The position numbers and the translations under genes are program-made. A stretch of DNA of 37,322 nucleotides from Fuerstiella sp. Lineage in GTDB: Bacteria > Planctomycetota > Planctomycetia > Planctomycetales > Planctomycetaceae. This document shows positions 17,185 through 25,629 of this stretch, piece by piece (position 1 is the stretch's first letter; each line of letters opens with the position of its first letter). Location: contig JAQWOH010000013.1 of NCBI GenBank assembly GCA_029245955.1, positions 1-37,322 of the forward strand, written 5' to 3'. The notes under the pieces are model-generated. The model worked only from the letters and a program-made list of their open reading frames with translations. It had not been told where the DNA came from and ran no database searches.

Positions 17185-18346
17185 TAAGGATCTCTTTCAA
17201 CTGGTGATTTGCAAATGCCGCGCTGCTTGTCATGCCTTTGCCGCCAATACCGGTCACGATGTGAATATTGCTGCCGATCGTCTTCGTAAAGATTCCGGAT
17301 GGGTGGCTGGTCTGACAATAGACTCCGTACCACGCGGCTTCGATGTCCCAGGACGGCAGGTCAAAAATCTTTCTGCCTTCCGCGATGAAATAGTCGTTGA
17401 TGTCACGCCGCAGATCAAACTGCAGGTCGTCCACCTGTCGAGCTGACGCGTACTCGTGAGAATCGCCCAGAATAATACCGCCGTCGGACTCCTGCTTAAA
17501 GAGAATGTGCACGCCCCACTTCCTCCAGAAGCTGTCCTCGGTCTCGCGACTTTTTACGGACGACCACGACGGACACTGGGTGAAGCTCTCGTATCGGCGA
17601 ATGGACAGTCCGGTCAGCACGTTGCCCGGTATCTGTATATCCATCTGTGGTTTCAGCCTCAGCATCTGCAATCGAACGGCTGTCAGATCACTTTGTTGAA
17701 AGTCTTCCGGAAACAGAAGCTGAAACTCGCTGCCACCGCAAATGATAGCTCGTTCTGCCCGGAACACTTTCCCGTCAGTGGTTCGCGCTTCGACCAGGTC
17801 ACCGGATTCGGCCAGATCACAGACACATGTCTGGAAGTATGATTTGTAACCGGATTGCTGATTCATGTACCGATGAAGCTGGTGAATCATCAACCTGGGA
17901 TTTATAGAAATCTCATCCGGATAGAACAGTCCCCCACGGCAATAATCCGTTCTTAGATGGGGATAACGAGCATGGCATTGCCGGGGATTCCAGAGTTCCG
18001 AGTGATAGTCATTCGCAGCATCGATTTCGCGCAACTCATGAAGCAGCGTCAGTTCGTCGTCGTCCGAAGCAATGTAGATACTTCCCAGCCGGCGAACGGA
18101 CAGGTCGAATTCTTTCTGAAGCGACGCATAAATCTCAAGGCTCTCACGCCCGAACTTCTGCCAGTGCTGGTCCATTCCCGACGGAACAACCTGGCCAAAG
18201 TTTCGCACAGTCGCTCCGACCGGAGCCGAAGTCTTCTCCAGCAGCAAAACTTCCAGCCCACGTCGCTGAGCATGATACGCATGAAACGCACCAAGCACGC
18301 CACCACCGATGATCAACAGATCGACTTTGGGCAGTGAAGCATTCAA
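17177..18346 (-). CDS. FAD-dependent oxidoreductase of phosphonate clusters (DAO fold)
   Basis: 389 aa. It has an N-terminal FAD-binding Rossmann motif, LLIIGGGVLGAFHAYHAQRR, then EVLLLEK, followed by GATVRNFGQVVPSG. The C-terminus, VTGIGGKGMTSSAAFANHQL, is typical of D-amino-acid/glycine-oxidase-like (DAO) enzymes. The family is known for synteny with phosphonatase-like HAD hydrolases and is proposed to deaminate aminophosphonates oxidatively, making the aldehyde the HAD enzyme then cleaves. It is the first gene of a two-gene minus-strand unit; its stop overlaps the next start. The promoter should lie in 18347-18831. The exact substrate (2-aminoethylphosphonate, an N-methyl or a hydroxylated form) is not decidable from sequence. 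Confidence 0.85.
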   Translation of the reverse strand: MNASLPKVDLLIIGGGVLGAFHAYHAQRRGLEVLLLEKTSAPVGATVRNFGQVVPSGMDQHWQKFGRESLEIYASLQKEFDLSVRRLGSIYIASDDDELTLLHELREIDAANDYHSELWNPRQCHARYPHLRTDYCRGGLFYPDEISINPRLMIHQLHRYMNQQSGYKSYFQTCVCDLAESGDLVEARTTDGKVFRAERAIICGGSEFQLLFPEDFQQSDLTAVRLQMLRLKPQMDIQIPGNVLTGLSIRRYESFTQCPSWSSVKSRETEDSFWRKWGVHILFKQESDGGIILGDSHEYASARQVDDLQFDLRRDINDYFIAEGRKIFDLPSWDIEAAWYGVYCQTSHPSGIFTKTIGSNIHIVTGIGGKGMTSSAAFANHQLKEILND

Positions 18347-18831
18347 CGTTGCTGGTCCTCTGTGAAAGCTGAGTCTGCTGGCCGGCGAACCTTTGGGAAT
18401 TCAGCACAGCGGAGTTTAATTTGCGCGTAGAATTGCCGACGAATCATATCTCGCTGCCAGGAAATGGCCCTGAGATCGGCCAAGAAAATTCCGACTGAAT
18501 GAGCAGTCGCGCAAGTCCGAAGTCTTGCGCCGCGCGGCGGCAGTATGCGTGACCGCATCGATGCTGGCTCAGGGTCCACAGAGTCGGTTATTCGGTCTCC
18601 GCAGGCGGTTTTGTGAACTTCTCCCTAAAATTCGCGAGGCGATGCGGAGTATATCTGAAACCGAACAGGACAACGCGGCTTACCGCGAATATTTTCGGAC
18701 GCAGTTTACTTTTTCGTCTTGTTGGTCCTGGGCTGGACAACTGAATAAAATGCCGGTGACGCTGTGGAACCGAAGGGCGGCAGAATCCCGGGAATCGATC
18801 ACGTGACTGCACCCAGCAGGTTGCGTGTCGG
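18347..18831. other. Intergenic region between FAD oxidoreductase and sulfatase fragment
   Basis: About 485 bases between divergent genes. No coding frame shows family similarity. It presumably holds the promoter for the phosphonate pair on minus and the old promoter of the truncated sulfatase on plus. No clear regulatory motif was recognised. Confidence 0.4.
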
Positions 18832-19125
18832 ATGTCTGAATCGGGCAATGGAAGACAGAAGACCAGGAATGAACCAAGACTCTTTTTCGAAAAAATTGCT
18901 GGAGCGTTCTTTGCATTCGTGCTGCTCCATGTATTCATCACACATTCTCAGGCAGCGTCCGGGCGGCCACCGAACATTGTCTTTCTGTTTGCAGATGATC
19001 TGGGGTACGGCGACCTGAGTTGTAATGCGCATCCTTACGCTCGGACACCAGCGATCGACCAGTTGGGAAAAGAAGGCACGCGGTTCACTCAATTCTATGT
19101 CACCGGCGTGACGTGCAATCCAAGC
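18832..19125 (+). pseudogene. Sulfatase, truncated at the formylglycine motif
   Basis: The N-terminus of a planctomycete arylsulfatase-type enzyme: a signal peptide ([19 protein letters not shown]), then [20 protein letters not shown] with the paired Asp calcium ligands, [19 protein letters not shown], and VTCNPS. The expected C-x-P-S-R motif, whose Cys becomes formylglycine, is cut right after Ser (19123-19125). There the sequence changes to the IS border CGCGGTACAAAT. Normal length is about 450-500 aa; only about 98 remain and the catalytic Arg and everything after it are lost. The rest of the gene is not found on the far side of the insertion. Confidence 0.9.
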
Positions 19126-19310
19126 CCACGCGGTACAAATCGAGTGCGGAAAGCAACTCACCATGTGGATTCAGCTTATGTCGACTCAAGCGGTAGGCAA
19201 GTGCGCCGGGAGATCTCGAGAAGTGGCGGGCAGAGGCGCTTCAGATAAGTTTGAAATCGTGACGAGCGCGCACAGGATGCGTTAACGATAGAAGTTTCCG
19301 AGGCTCGTTC

Positions 19311-20055
19311 TCAAGCCGCGGCGCGTTCGAAGGACTTGATCAATCCACCAAGTTGTTCACGACAGACGATCTCTGAGATCTTTATCGTATTCTGTTCGTC
19401 CGCGCAAGGTCCAGGTAACCAGCCAGCCTGACCGCCGCTACGCAGCCCGCCGCTACGCAGCCCGCCGCTCGTAGTGCCGCAGCCCCCGCCCAATCTGGTC
19501 CGGCATTCAATCGGAGTGCTGTCTGGCGGATCGTTCTCAGGTTTCGGCCAGTCTCCAGTGATCGGAACGTTGCCCAACGCCTGATGTGGGCGCTCGATGT
19601 GGCAGTGCTCCACGTACTCGGAGATCAGATAGTCGAAGTGCTGCTCGCCGAACACGATGAAGTAGTCCAGTGCTTCCTGCTGCAGACTCTGAATGAGCCG
19701 TTCGATATGCGCCTGCAGATTCGGCGCACGGATGCTGTTCTTTCTCACCTTGATGCCGGCGTCGCCAAACACGTTGTCGAACACGTTGTCGAATCCGGAC
19801 CGGTAGATGCCGTCGCGGTCGCGGAACAGCAGCGTGTTCCCCTGACCGTTCGCTTTCACGTGTTCCACGAACTTCTTCGCCTGCTCCTTCATCTATGTGG
19901 AATTCGGCGTTCGCGTGCATTTCGTCACGTAAACCTTGCGGCTGCCGAGGTGCAGAAACACCAGCACGAAATACTGCTGCAGGCCGAATTTCGTCACGAT
20001 CCGTTTAAAGAAGAAGTCACACTGGTACAGTGTCTCCGCATGCCGCTTGTGGGGG
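19311..20055 (-). pseudogene. Integrase-core transposase, 5'-truncated with an amber stop
   Basis: The minus frame starts KRHAETLYQCDFFFKRIVTK and reads FGLQQYFVLVFLHLGSRKVY up to a TAG at 19893-19895, where relatives have Trp, then reopens at MKEQAKKFVEHVKANGQG. Catalytic positions are visible: Asp in CDFF, Asp in FRDRDGIY and Glu in LQAHIERLIQSL. HCHIERPHQALGN follows and the C-terminus is CREQLGGLIKSFERAAA. A Gly/Leu/Arg/Ser stretch near the C-terminus comes from a short tandem duplication (19432-19470). With no N-terminal domain and an internal stop, it is inactive. Confidence 0.8.
19432..19470. repeat. Short tandem repeat of a 15-bp unit inside the copy D transposase
   Basis: CCGCCGCTACGCAGC occurs twice back to back (19432-19446, 19447-19461), followed by a partial third unit. 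On minus it encodes repeated SGGLR residues in the transposase tail. It is in frame, so it adds residues without shifting the reading frame, and is probably replication slippage. Confidence 0.85.
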
Positions 20056-20067
20056 TTGCCCACTCTG

Positions 20068-21060
20068 TCACGCGTCCTCTGCCTCCGACTGTCGACCGTC
20101 TGTTGACTCTTCAGCAGCAGTGCTGCGATTTACGAATTCCAGATCCTCATCGGCCTCATCCCAGTGGACTAACTCGCCGTGTTGGTCTTCGACAAAGAAT
20201 CCCCATTCGGGTACTGGCACCGATTCGCCCGCGCCGCAGTTCTGTCCGGCAACGGCAACGACCTGGCCAGCCTGAAGTTCGATGTCCTGCCCGACTGCAA
20301 ACCGGACATTGTCACCCACATGGATTTCTTGTCCGTTGCCGTAGCAGAGCGATTCATTACCGGTATTATTGATCTTTTCTGCGATTGTCTGAGTGGCCTT
20401 CCGGCGCAGGTCCATCATTTTCTGCATGAACTGATGCTGCTGCTCGGGGTTGAGTTCACTGGTCGCCGCATTTCTAATAGTGTCAGGATCCAAAGGAAAT
20501 GAATCTTCTGACACCAGCTTCATGTACTGCTTGTTCACGGCGTCCTCAAAGTCAAGCTTCCGCCTCAATTTGCGGCGTGCCTTTGTATCGCCACGCCATG
20601 CTTCGAGGGCGTCCGGTATCTGATCCACGTCCAGCCAGTCACTAATGTCAAGACACGCTTCCAGGAAGCTAATGATTGCATTTCGCTGTTCCTCTGAGAG
20701 CAGGGCACGGGTGTTATGGTCCGCAGCCGATCGGCATATGCTGTAGATAACTGAGTCGGTGCTGAGTGAGTCACTGGTCTTGTAACGACGCAACGTGAAC
20801 ACCATCCATGCTGGCCAGTGAAATCGAAGCCCCTCAGCATCCATGAAACACAAAACGTGTTGGTACCCGGCAATATCTTCTTCCGAAATATGTTGCCAGT
20901 CTTCCTTTTCGTCACCCGCGCGAGCCTTCTTCCGCTCGTCGTCCGAACCGTAGTCGTCGATGACATCGGCTTCGTGCAAAGACACGCCGGCTTCAAGTGT
21001 GACGTTGGAAAAGGCCCGCTCGATCTGGTCAATGACTGCTTTGAATTCGCTGCTTTTCAT
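20068..21060 (-). CDS. DUF6714-like protein of unknown function
   Basis: About 330 aa. The ATG at 21060 has GGAG 6 bases upstream; a GTG at 21072 is the alternative start. The N-terminal 130 residues resemble the DUF6714 family: ERAFSNVTLEAGVSLHEADV then IDDYGSDDERKKARAGDEK, and later LCFMDAEGLRFHWPAWMVFT. The middle is charged and helical. About 235-300 looks like a small beta domain (IHVGDNVRFAVGQDIELQAG, VPVPEWGFFVEDQHGELVHW). It is cytoplasmic: no signal peptide or TM segment. The acidic tail STAAEESTDGRQSEAEDA ends within 10 bases of the copy D transposase remnant, so the C-terminus may have been altered by the insertion. The family has no established function. Confidence 0.7.
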   Translation of the reverse strand: MKSSEFKAVIDQIERAFSNVTLEAGVSLHEADVIDDYGSDDERKKARAGDEKEDWQHISEEDIAGYQHVLCFMDAEGLRFHWPAWMVFTLRRYKTSDSLSTDSVIYSICRSAADHNTRALLSEEQRNAIISFLEACLDISDWLDVDQIPDALEAWRGDTKARRKLRRKLDFEDAVNKQYMKLVSEDSFPLDPDTIRNAATSELNPEQQHQFMQKMMDLRRKATQTIAEKINNTGNESLCYGNGQEIHVGDNVRFAVGQDIELQAGQVVAVAGQNCGAGESVPVPEWGFFVEDQHGELVHWDEADEDLEFVNRSTAAEESTDGRQSEAEDA

Positions 21061-21093
21061 CTGAAGCTCCACCTGAATTGGCCGTTGATACGA

Positions 21094-21438
21094 TTACCAG
21101 AAGATGACGCCGTCAGTTTCTTCGAACAAGCTCTCTTCGCTGAACGTCTTTTCGGAATTGAGATCAGAAAAGGGAAGATAGTGTGTGCTGGTTACTTCCA
21201 CATCCGAGTTAGCTCCCAATAGAAGAAGCGGATCCGTATACATGACAGGGTCAACAGTGGCAACCACGCGACTGCAGACTGGTTCCACCGACGATCGTAC
21301 TGTTTCAGCAACGATCGATCCCTTTGCCCTGCATGGACTCCGCAGGAGTTCACGAAGGCGAAGCACAAATGGGCTGAGACCTACGGGGCGATACGTGGAC
21401 GTAATAGTCGACCTTCTGACAAAGGTACGACAACTCAT
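21094..21438 (-). CDS. Uncertain ORF upstream of the DUF6714-like gene
   Basis: An open minus frame of up to 114 codons ending 33 bases before the next gene. The second half (MYTDPLLLLGANSDVEVTST then HYLPFSDLNSEKTFSEESLF) has plausible protein composition; the first half is Arg/Ser-rich and less convincing. A shorter product starting at the internal Met near 21240 is possible. It may be a truncated gene, since the debris of an IS3 element begins about 45 bases further upstream. No family recognised. Confidence 0.3.
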   Translation of the reverse strand: MSCRTFVRRSTITSTYRPVGLSPFVLRLRELLRSPCRAKGSIVAETVRSSVEPVCSRVVATVDPVMYTDPLLLLGANSDVEVTSTHYLPFSDLNSEKTFSEESLFEETDGVIFW

Positions 21439-21481
21439 CCCAGCTGTTCAAGTGACCTGCCCCCACGGATGGTGCCAGAGT

Positions 21482-22287
21482 CTAACTCGGACCTGGCGTA
21501 AAGTTCATTGCTGATAACACGGCTTCCGGCGCTGGTGGCCGGTAGTGTAATGAACTGTCTGAACGAACCTGATTGTCATGACGTCTCCAGCGTTCTGTCA
21601 GCACTTGAGCCTCCAGCAGAGTGACAAACAGCTCCACGTTAAGCAACTCGTCACGCAGCTTTGCGTTGAAGCATCCGATAAATCCGTTCTCCCATGGACT
21701 TCCGGGTTTAATAAACAGTGTCCGAACGTCGACACGACCCAGCCGGTTCCGAACACGCCCCGCCGTAAACTCCGGACCATTACCGGAACGAATGTACTTC
21801 GGCGTACCGCCTGTCACGAATAAGTCACTGAGTCGTTCCACTACATCTTCACTGGTCAGTCGTCGAGACACATCAATCGCAAGGCACTCACGAGTGTATT
21901 CACCACGCATCGTCAGCATCCGCAGCGGGCGGCCGTCATGCGTCCGGCTGAACACAAAATCATAAGTCCAGACGTGATCTCGGTAAGCCGGACGAAGACA
22001 CACACACACGAACCATCCTTGAGCCACAGACGTCGCCGTTTCGGCTGCTTCTGAGGTACTTTCAGCCTTTCTCGACGCCACAAACGCTCAATTCGCTTGT
22101 GATTGACAATCCGGCCCTCCCGACGAAGCAGTGTCGTAATGCGGCGATATCCATAACGACCACAGGACGTCGCCAGCTCTGTCATCCGACGAACCAGACG
22201 CGGCTCATCTTCAGGAGCATGATCCTGACGACGCTGAGTGGAACGAGCCTGACCGAGTACCCGACACGCACGAAGTTCGGATACCTG
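21482..22287 (-). pseudogene. IS3-family transposase OrfB, frameshifted and mutated
   Basis: Recognisable OrfB order on minus: QVSELRACRVLGQARSTQRR, CGRYGYRRITTLLRREGR, VNHKRIERLWRRERLKVPQ, then a frameshift near 22020-22080, HVWTYDFVFSRTHDGRPLRM, GNGPEFTAGRVR and YRPPAPEAVL. Two of the three catalytic residues are lost. The usual DNGPEF is GNGPEF, and the usual Glu in ENGYVESFN is Gly (ENGFIGCFN). No OrfA is attached, so the element is dead. Confidence 0.88.
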
Positions 22288-22696
22288 ATCAGGCCCCAGT
22301 CATCGTCGACCGGAGCATACTCGACAATCTTGGATAGGAACAGATTGACGAACTCTGCCACGAGTTGACGCAGTGCCTGCACGAGGGGACCGTGATCGAT
22401 GCGCTGTGTCTAACGGCTACGTCGCTCGGTCGGCGTCTCGCTCCCTTTGCTGCCGCGTGGTGAGGACGACGTCAACGAACTACCGGACGCGTTAGTCGTG
22501 ATTGAATGAGCTTGTGCTATTGCCGTTGCAGAACAGTTGCAGGCAGAACCGATCGTCAGCTCACTGCCTGCTCGATGTTGCCCAGACTTCTGACAGAATA
22601 CGGTAAGCAGTCGAGGCCGTACTGCTAACCTACGGGCACCCAATCATGCGAATGGAACCTCCACGCGGATGATCTCCGCAGAATCGAGCGTCGTTA
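22288..22696. other. Intergenic region without recognised features
   Basis: About 410 bases between the IS3 remnant and the membrane-protein gene. Small frames exist on minus but have biased, Ser/Arg-rich composition and no family likeness. IS3 OrfA would be expected here but is not recognisable. Confidence 0.4.
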
Positions 22697-23632
22697 TCAC
22701 GAGCTGCCCAGAGATTCCTGCAGCTTTTGCCTGATGAAAGCAGCCGGCTCCGGTCGGGTAAACGACGAGGCCAGAGTGACGTCTTCCCCTTCTCTGGTCG
22801 ATACCTTCACACAGTACAAGGTTGTCCGCACTCCCTGGTCATTTCTCCCGCTTTGGTAGCGTTCCGTCCATACCGATGTGATTTCGGAAACGGGGATCTT
22901 CACGGGGATCCACTGAAACAGCTTTGGCCAGGGCAGCGGACCATAGGACCTGGTCAACTCGGAATGCAGAACCTCGATGCGCGTGTGATTTGTGATCATA
23001 CAGACTGCATAGTACATCATCCCGAATCCTGCGACGCTGAACATGGATCCCCAGATTTGCAGCGGCAGCCAGCCGGCGGTTGCGATAAAATAGAAAGTGA
23101 AGGAAATCCAGATGATGCTGAAGAAGAAAAGGAAGAACAAGGCAGGATTATACCATCTGACAAAGATCTTCAGACCCTGGGAGAAGTCGTCTACACGTAG
23201 TTCGTCGGGGATGGCATCTCCGTCTTCCCAGGCAACAGCTTGCTGTGAATCACCCGTCGCTGAGTCAGATGACTCCATTGTTCCTTTTCGCCCCAGTGCA
23301 AAGGTGCCGATCGTGCCGTCTTCCCACATCAATTCGATTTCGTCGGGTATGTCCGTCTCACTCAAGTCGTCTTCACGAAGCATGCTCCAGCCCATGCCGC
23401 ATTCGAGTCCGTTAGACGTTTCCTCGTACCAACCGATATCCAGCAGTTCACGAGTGTGACGTGACGTGATGGCCAGACGCAGCGACCTCCGGACGTCTTT
23501 TGAGGATACAGGTTCACTGAAGACGATGACGAAATCGATGTTGCCACGGAATTCATCGTCGTCAACATGCAGCACCACGTCGGCAACAGTGACCTGCACC
23601 TCGCGTCCGTCAAGAAGAATGCTGTCAGACAT
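22697..23632 (-). CDS. Two-TM membrane protein of unknown function
   Basis: 311 aa. About 160 N-terminal residues are soluble and acidic (VQVTVADVVLHVDDDEFRG, ELMWEDGTIGTFALGRKG). Two adjacent hydrophobic segments follow at about 166-190 and 195-218 (PALFFLFFFSIIWISFTFYF and SMFSVAGFGMMYYAVCMI). A C-terminal 90-residue domain (HTRIEVLHSELTRSYGPLPW, ISEITSVWTERYQ-like stretch, then SSFTRPEPAAFIRQKLQESL) looks like the PH-like domains of bacterial membrane proteins. There is no signal peptide, so the N-terminus is probably cytoplasmic. The promoter side faces IS copy B, whose left tip starts 57 bases upstream of the ATG. Function unknown. Confidence 0.7.
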   Translation of the reverse strand: MSDSILLDGREVQVTVADVVLHVDDDEFRGNIDFVIVFSEPVSSKDVRRSLRLAITSRHTRELLDIGWYEETSNGLECGMGWSMLREDDLSETDIPDEIELMWEDGTIGTFALGRKGTMESSDSATGDSQQAVAWEDGDAIPDELRVDDFSQGLKIFVRWYNPALFFLFFFSIIWISFTFYFIATAGWLPLQIWGSMFSVAGFGMMYYAVCMITNHTRIEVLHSELTRSYGPLPWPKLFQWIPVKIPVSEITSVWTERYQSGRNDQGVRTTLYCVKVSTREGEDVTLASSFTRPEPAAFIRQKLQESLGSS

Positions 23633-23819
23633 GAAAATGGGGCCCTTGTGTTAAGTGTTGTGAGCTGGTGGAACGCCGTGACCTACCCCGTCGGGTCAAG
23701 AAACTTCGCCGACCGCGGAACACCGGAAACAATCGAGCTTACCGCGCACCAGAGTCTCGCATCTCAGCCGCTTGATTTCATCTCTCGGCATTGGAAACTG
23801 GCAAGTTTCTGCGCCGAAC

Positions 23820-25259
23820 ATGTCCTTCCTGCTACAGCCATGGCACATTCTGTTCACTGCCCTCTGTGCCATGGTCAATGAGCGGCAGCAACAGACCATC
23901 GAGTTCCAGAATGCGCAGATCAAGGCTCTGCTCAAGAAGCTCGCGAAGAAACGAATTCTGCCGACCGATGATCAACGTCGCATGCTGGCCGTCAAAAGGA
24001 AGTCGATCGGCCGCAAGGCATTGCGTGAGCTCACAACGATTGTCACGCCGGATACAATTCTCCGCTGGCATCGAGAACTCATCGCCAAGAAGTGCGACCA
24101 CAGCCAGAAACGCAAGTCCGTCGGACGACGACGGATTCGTCAAGTTATTGTCGATCTGGTCGTTCGCTTCGCCAGAGAGAATCCACCTTGGCGTTACGAC
24201 AGAATCCAGGGAGCACTGGCCAACGTCGGATACCGACGAAAGCGGAGTGGGAGTATGCGTGCCGTGCGGGGACCACGACGGAATACAGTTTCGGGGATAG
24301 TGATTTCCAGCCGGGCGATTACGCCTGGTACGACAAGAACTCCGAAAATACGACACATCCGGTTGGCGTTATGCAGCCGAATCCGCGGGGTCTGTACGAC
24401 ATGCACAGGAATGCTTGGGAGTGGTATCAGGACTGGTTGGTGACTATGCGAGCGGCTCAGTGACGGATCCCACGGGGCTTCATCGGGATCGAACCGGGGC
24501 GGTAGCTGGTACCTCCGCTCCGACAGCTGCCGCTCGGCAGACCGCAGCGGGAACGCGTCGGACGTCCGGGACAACGATCTGAGCTTTCGTGTGCTCCGCA
24601 GTTCCGTCAAGTAAAGGGCGGTGGAGCCGCATGCAAGTGTTCGATTTGGTGAAGTGAAGGCTCGCCGGGAGCGAGCTGGAGCCGCGAAGGCCCACTGGGA
24701 TTGCATCTTTGCCACGGAATTCACCACGGTCGAAGTGTGGACACGGAGCGGGCTGGTCAAGTTCTATGTGATCGCTGTGATGCCTGAAGACGCGCCGCGT
24801 CCGGATCTCCGGGATCACGCCGAGCCCGAATGCCACGTAGATGAAGAAACAGGTCTGCAGAAACCTGACAGACACTGAAGACAGATTCCTGAAAGACTCC
24901 AGGCATCTTATTGTGGATCGCGACACCAGCATCATCGCCATGCGGCGATTCCCTGCGCAGAACACCGAGACCAGGGTCGTTCTGTTGCTGCCGAAGAGTC
25001 CCAACCTGAACGCCTGTATGAAAAGGGGGGGCGCAGTCTGAAGTTGGAGTGCCCCGACCGGATGATCTTCTTCGGCCGGAAGTCAATTGAGAATTCTGTT
25101 CGTGAATATTCTTGGCACTACCACGCGGCGCGAAAGCATCAGAGTCTCGGTAACGAGTTCATTGAGCCTGATCAGAATGATGGTTCTGTCGCGGTCAACA
25201 TCGAGTACCGAGAACGACTCCGTGACATGCTGATGTACCACTATCGCCGCGCGGCTTGA
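23820..25259 (+). pseudogene. Integrase-core transposase interrupted by an FGE fragment (copy B)
   Basis: The ATG at 23820 starts an intact N-terminal half ([56 protein letters not shown]) up to about 24227. After the FGE segment the frame resumes at about 24688 with KAHWDCIFATEFTTVEVW. Further frameshifts at about 24780 and 25025-25045 break the catalytic half (HLIVDRDTSIIAM; LPKSPNLNACMK; MIFFGRKSIENSVREY). It ends RERLRDMLMYHYRRAA. About 40 residues between GALANVGY and KAHWD, normally present, have been replaced. Not functional. Confidence 0.87.
24227..24614 (+). pseudogene. Formylglycine-generating-enzyme (sulfatase-modifying factor) fragment
   Basis: Reads [56 protein letters not shown] and AWEWYQDW. 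Two frame changes later come SVTDPTG and SGSNRGGSWY, then CRSADRSGN and LSFRVLRSSVK with a stop. This is the C-terminal two thirds of an FGE-sulfatase domain, the fold that converts the sulfatase Cys to formylglycine. The N-terminal part is missing and at least two frameshifts are present (near 24428 and 24477). It is embedded in the IS copy B transposase. The left junction has about 10 bases compatible with both reading sources. Confidence 0.87.
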
Positions 25260-25629
25260 TTTGATTCTGATCTGCCCCAGTCGTGATTATTCTGCGGTGA
25301 AGGCGCACACTCAGTTGAAACAAGACACTGATTGACTCGCCTGTGGTCCAATCGTCTCAACCAGGTTCGGCCGAAATCGTGACTCGATTCGCCTGCTAAC
25401 AGGTGATTGTCAAACAGTTTTTCTGGCGTCGGAGTTTTTTGCCCCTACGGATTCAATGAAGTAAATTGCATTTAAAATGTCGCAACGGCACAATCTTAGG
25501 TGGTACGTAGCAGATCTGCGGAATGTGTTGCAACGTCTTCAGAGTCACGAACAATGTTTGGTGGACGCTGTCACGTAGAGTTCCGTTGGATTTGTTCTGT
25601 TGTTCTCTCCGTTTTTAAGAGGTCTCGTC

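Larger units (their letters stand above)
19129..20062 (-). mobile_element. Decayed IS (copy D) inserted in the sulfatase gene
   Basis: The border CGCGGTACAAAT at 19129 is shared with 9771, and the next 60 bases are about 90% alike. The element carries a minus-strand transposase whose 5' part is missing: the frame begins abruptly at about 20055 next to the stop of the DUF6714-like gene. A second terminal repeat could not be located, so the right part has been deleted or replaced. Confidence 0.75.
23689..25449 (+). mobile_element. Integrase-core IS, copy B, carrying an FGE gene fragment
   Basis: The left tip CGTCGGGTCAAGAAAC at 23689 and the right tip GTTTTTTGCCCCTACG ending at 25449 correspond to the inverted repeats of copy A. 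At 1761 bp it is longer than a normal copy would be because an FGE fragment (24227-24614) lies inside. It is oriented plus, opposite to copy A. The right tip lies 180 bases upstream of the DUF1559 gene. Confidence 0.83.

Noticed and set aside
19432..19470. CRISPR-like repeats
   Set aside because: Only two to three adjacent 15-bp units with no spacers, in frame within a transposase; this is slippage.
22410..22643. 77-codon minus frame next to the IS3 remnant
   Set aside because: Low-complexity Ser/Arg/Thr composition, no family likeness and no ribosome-binding site.
23689..25449. FGE as an intact cargo gene of the IS
   Set aside because: The FGE part lacks its N-terminus, has at least two frameshifts and replaces transposase codons, so it is a fragment rather than functional cargo.
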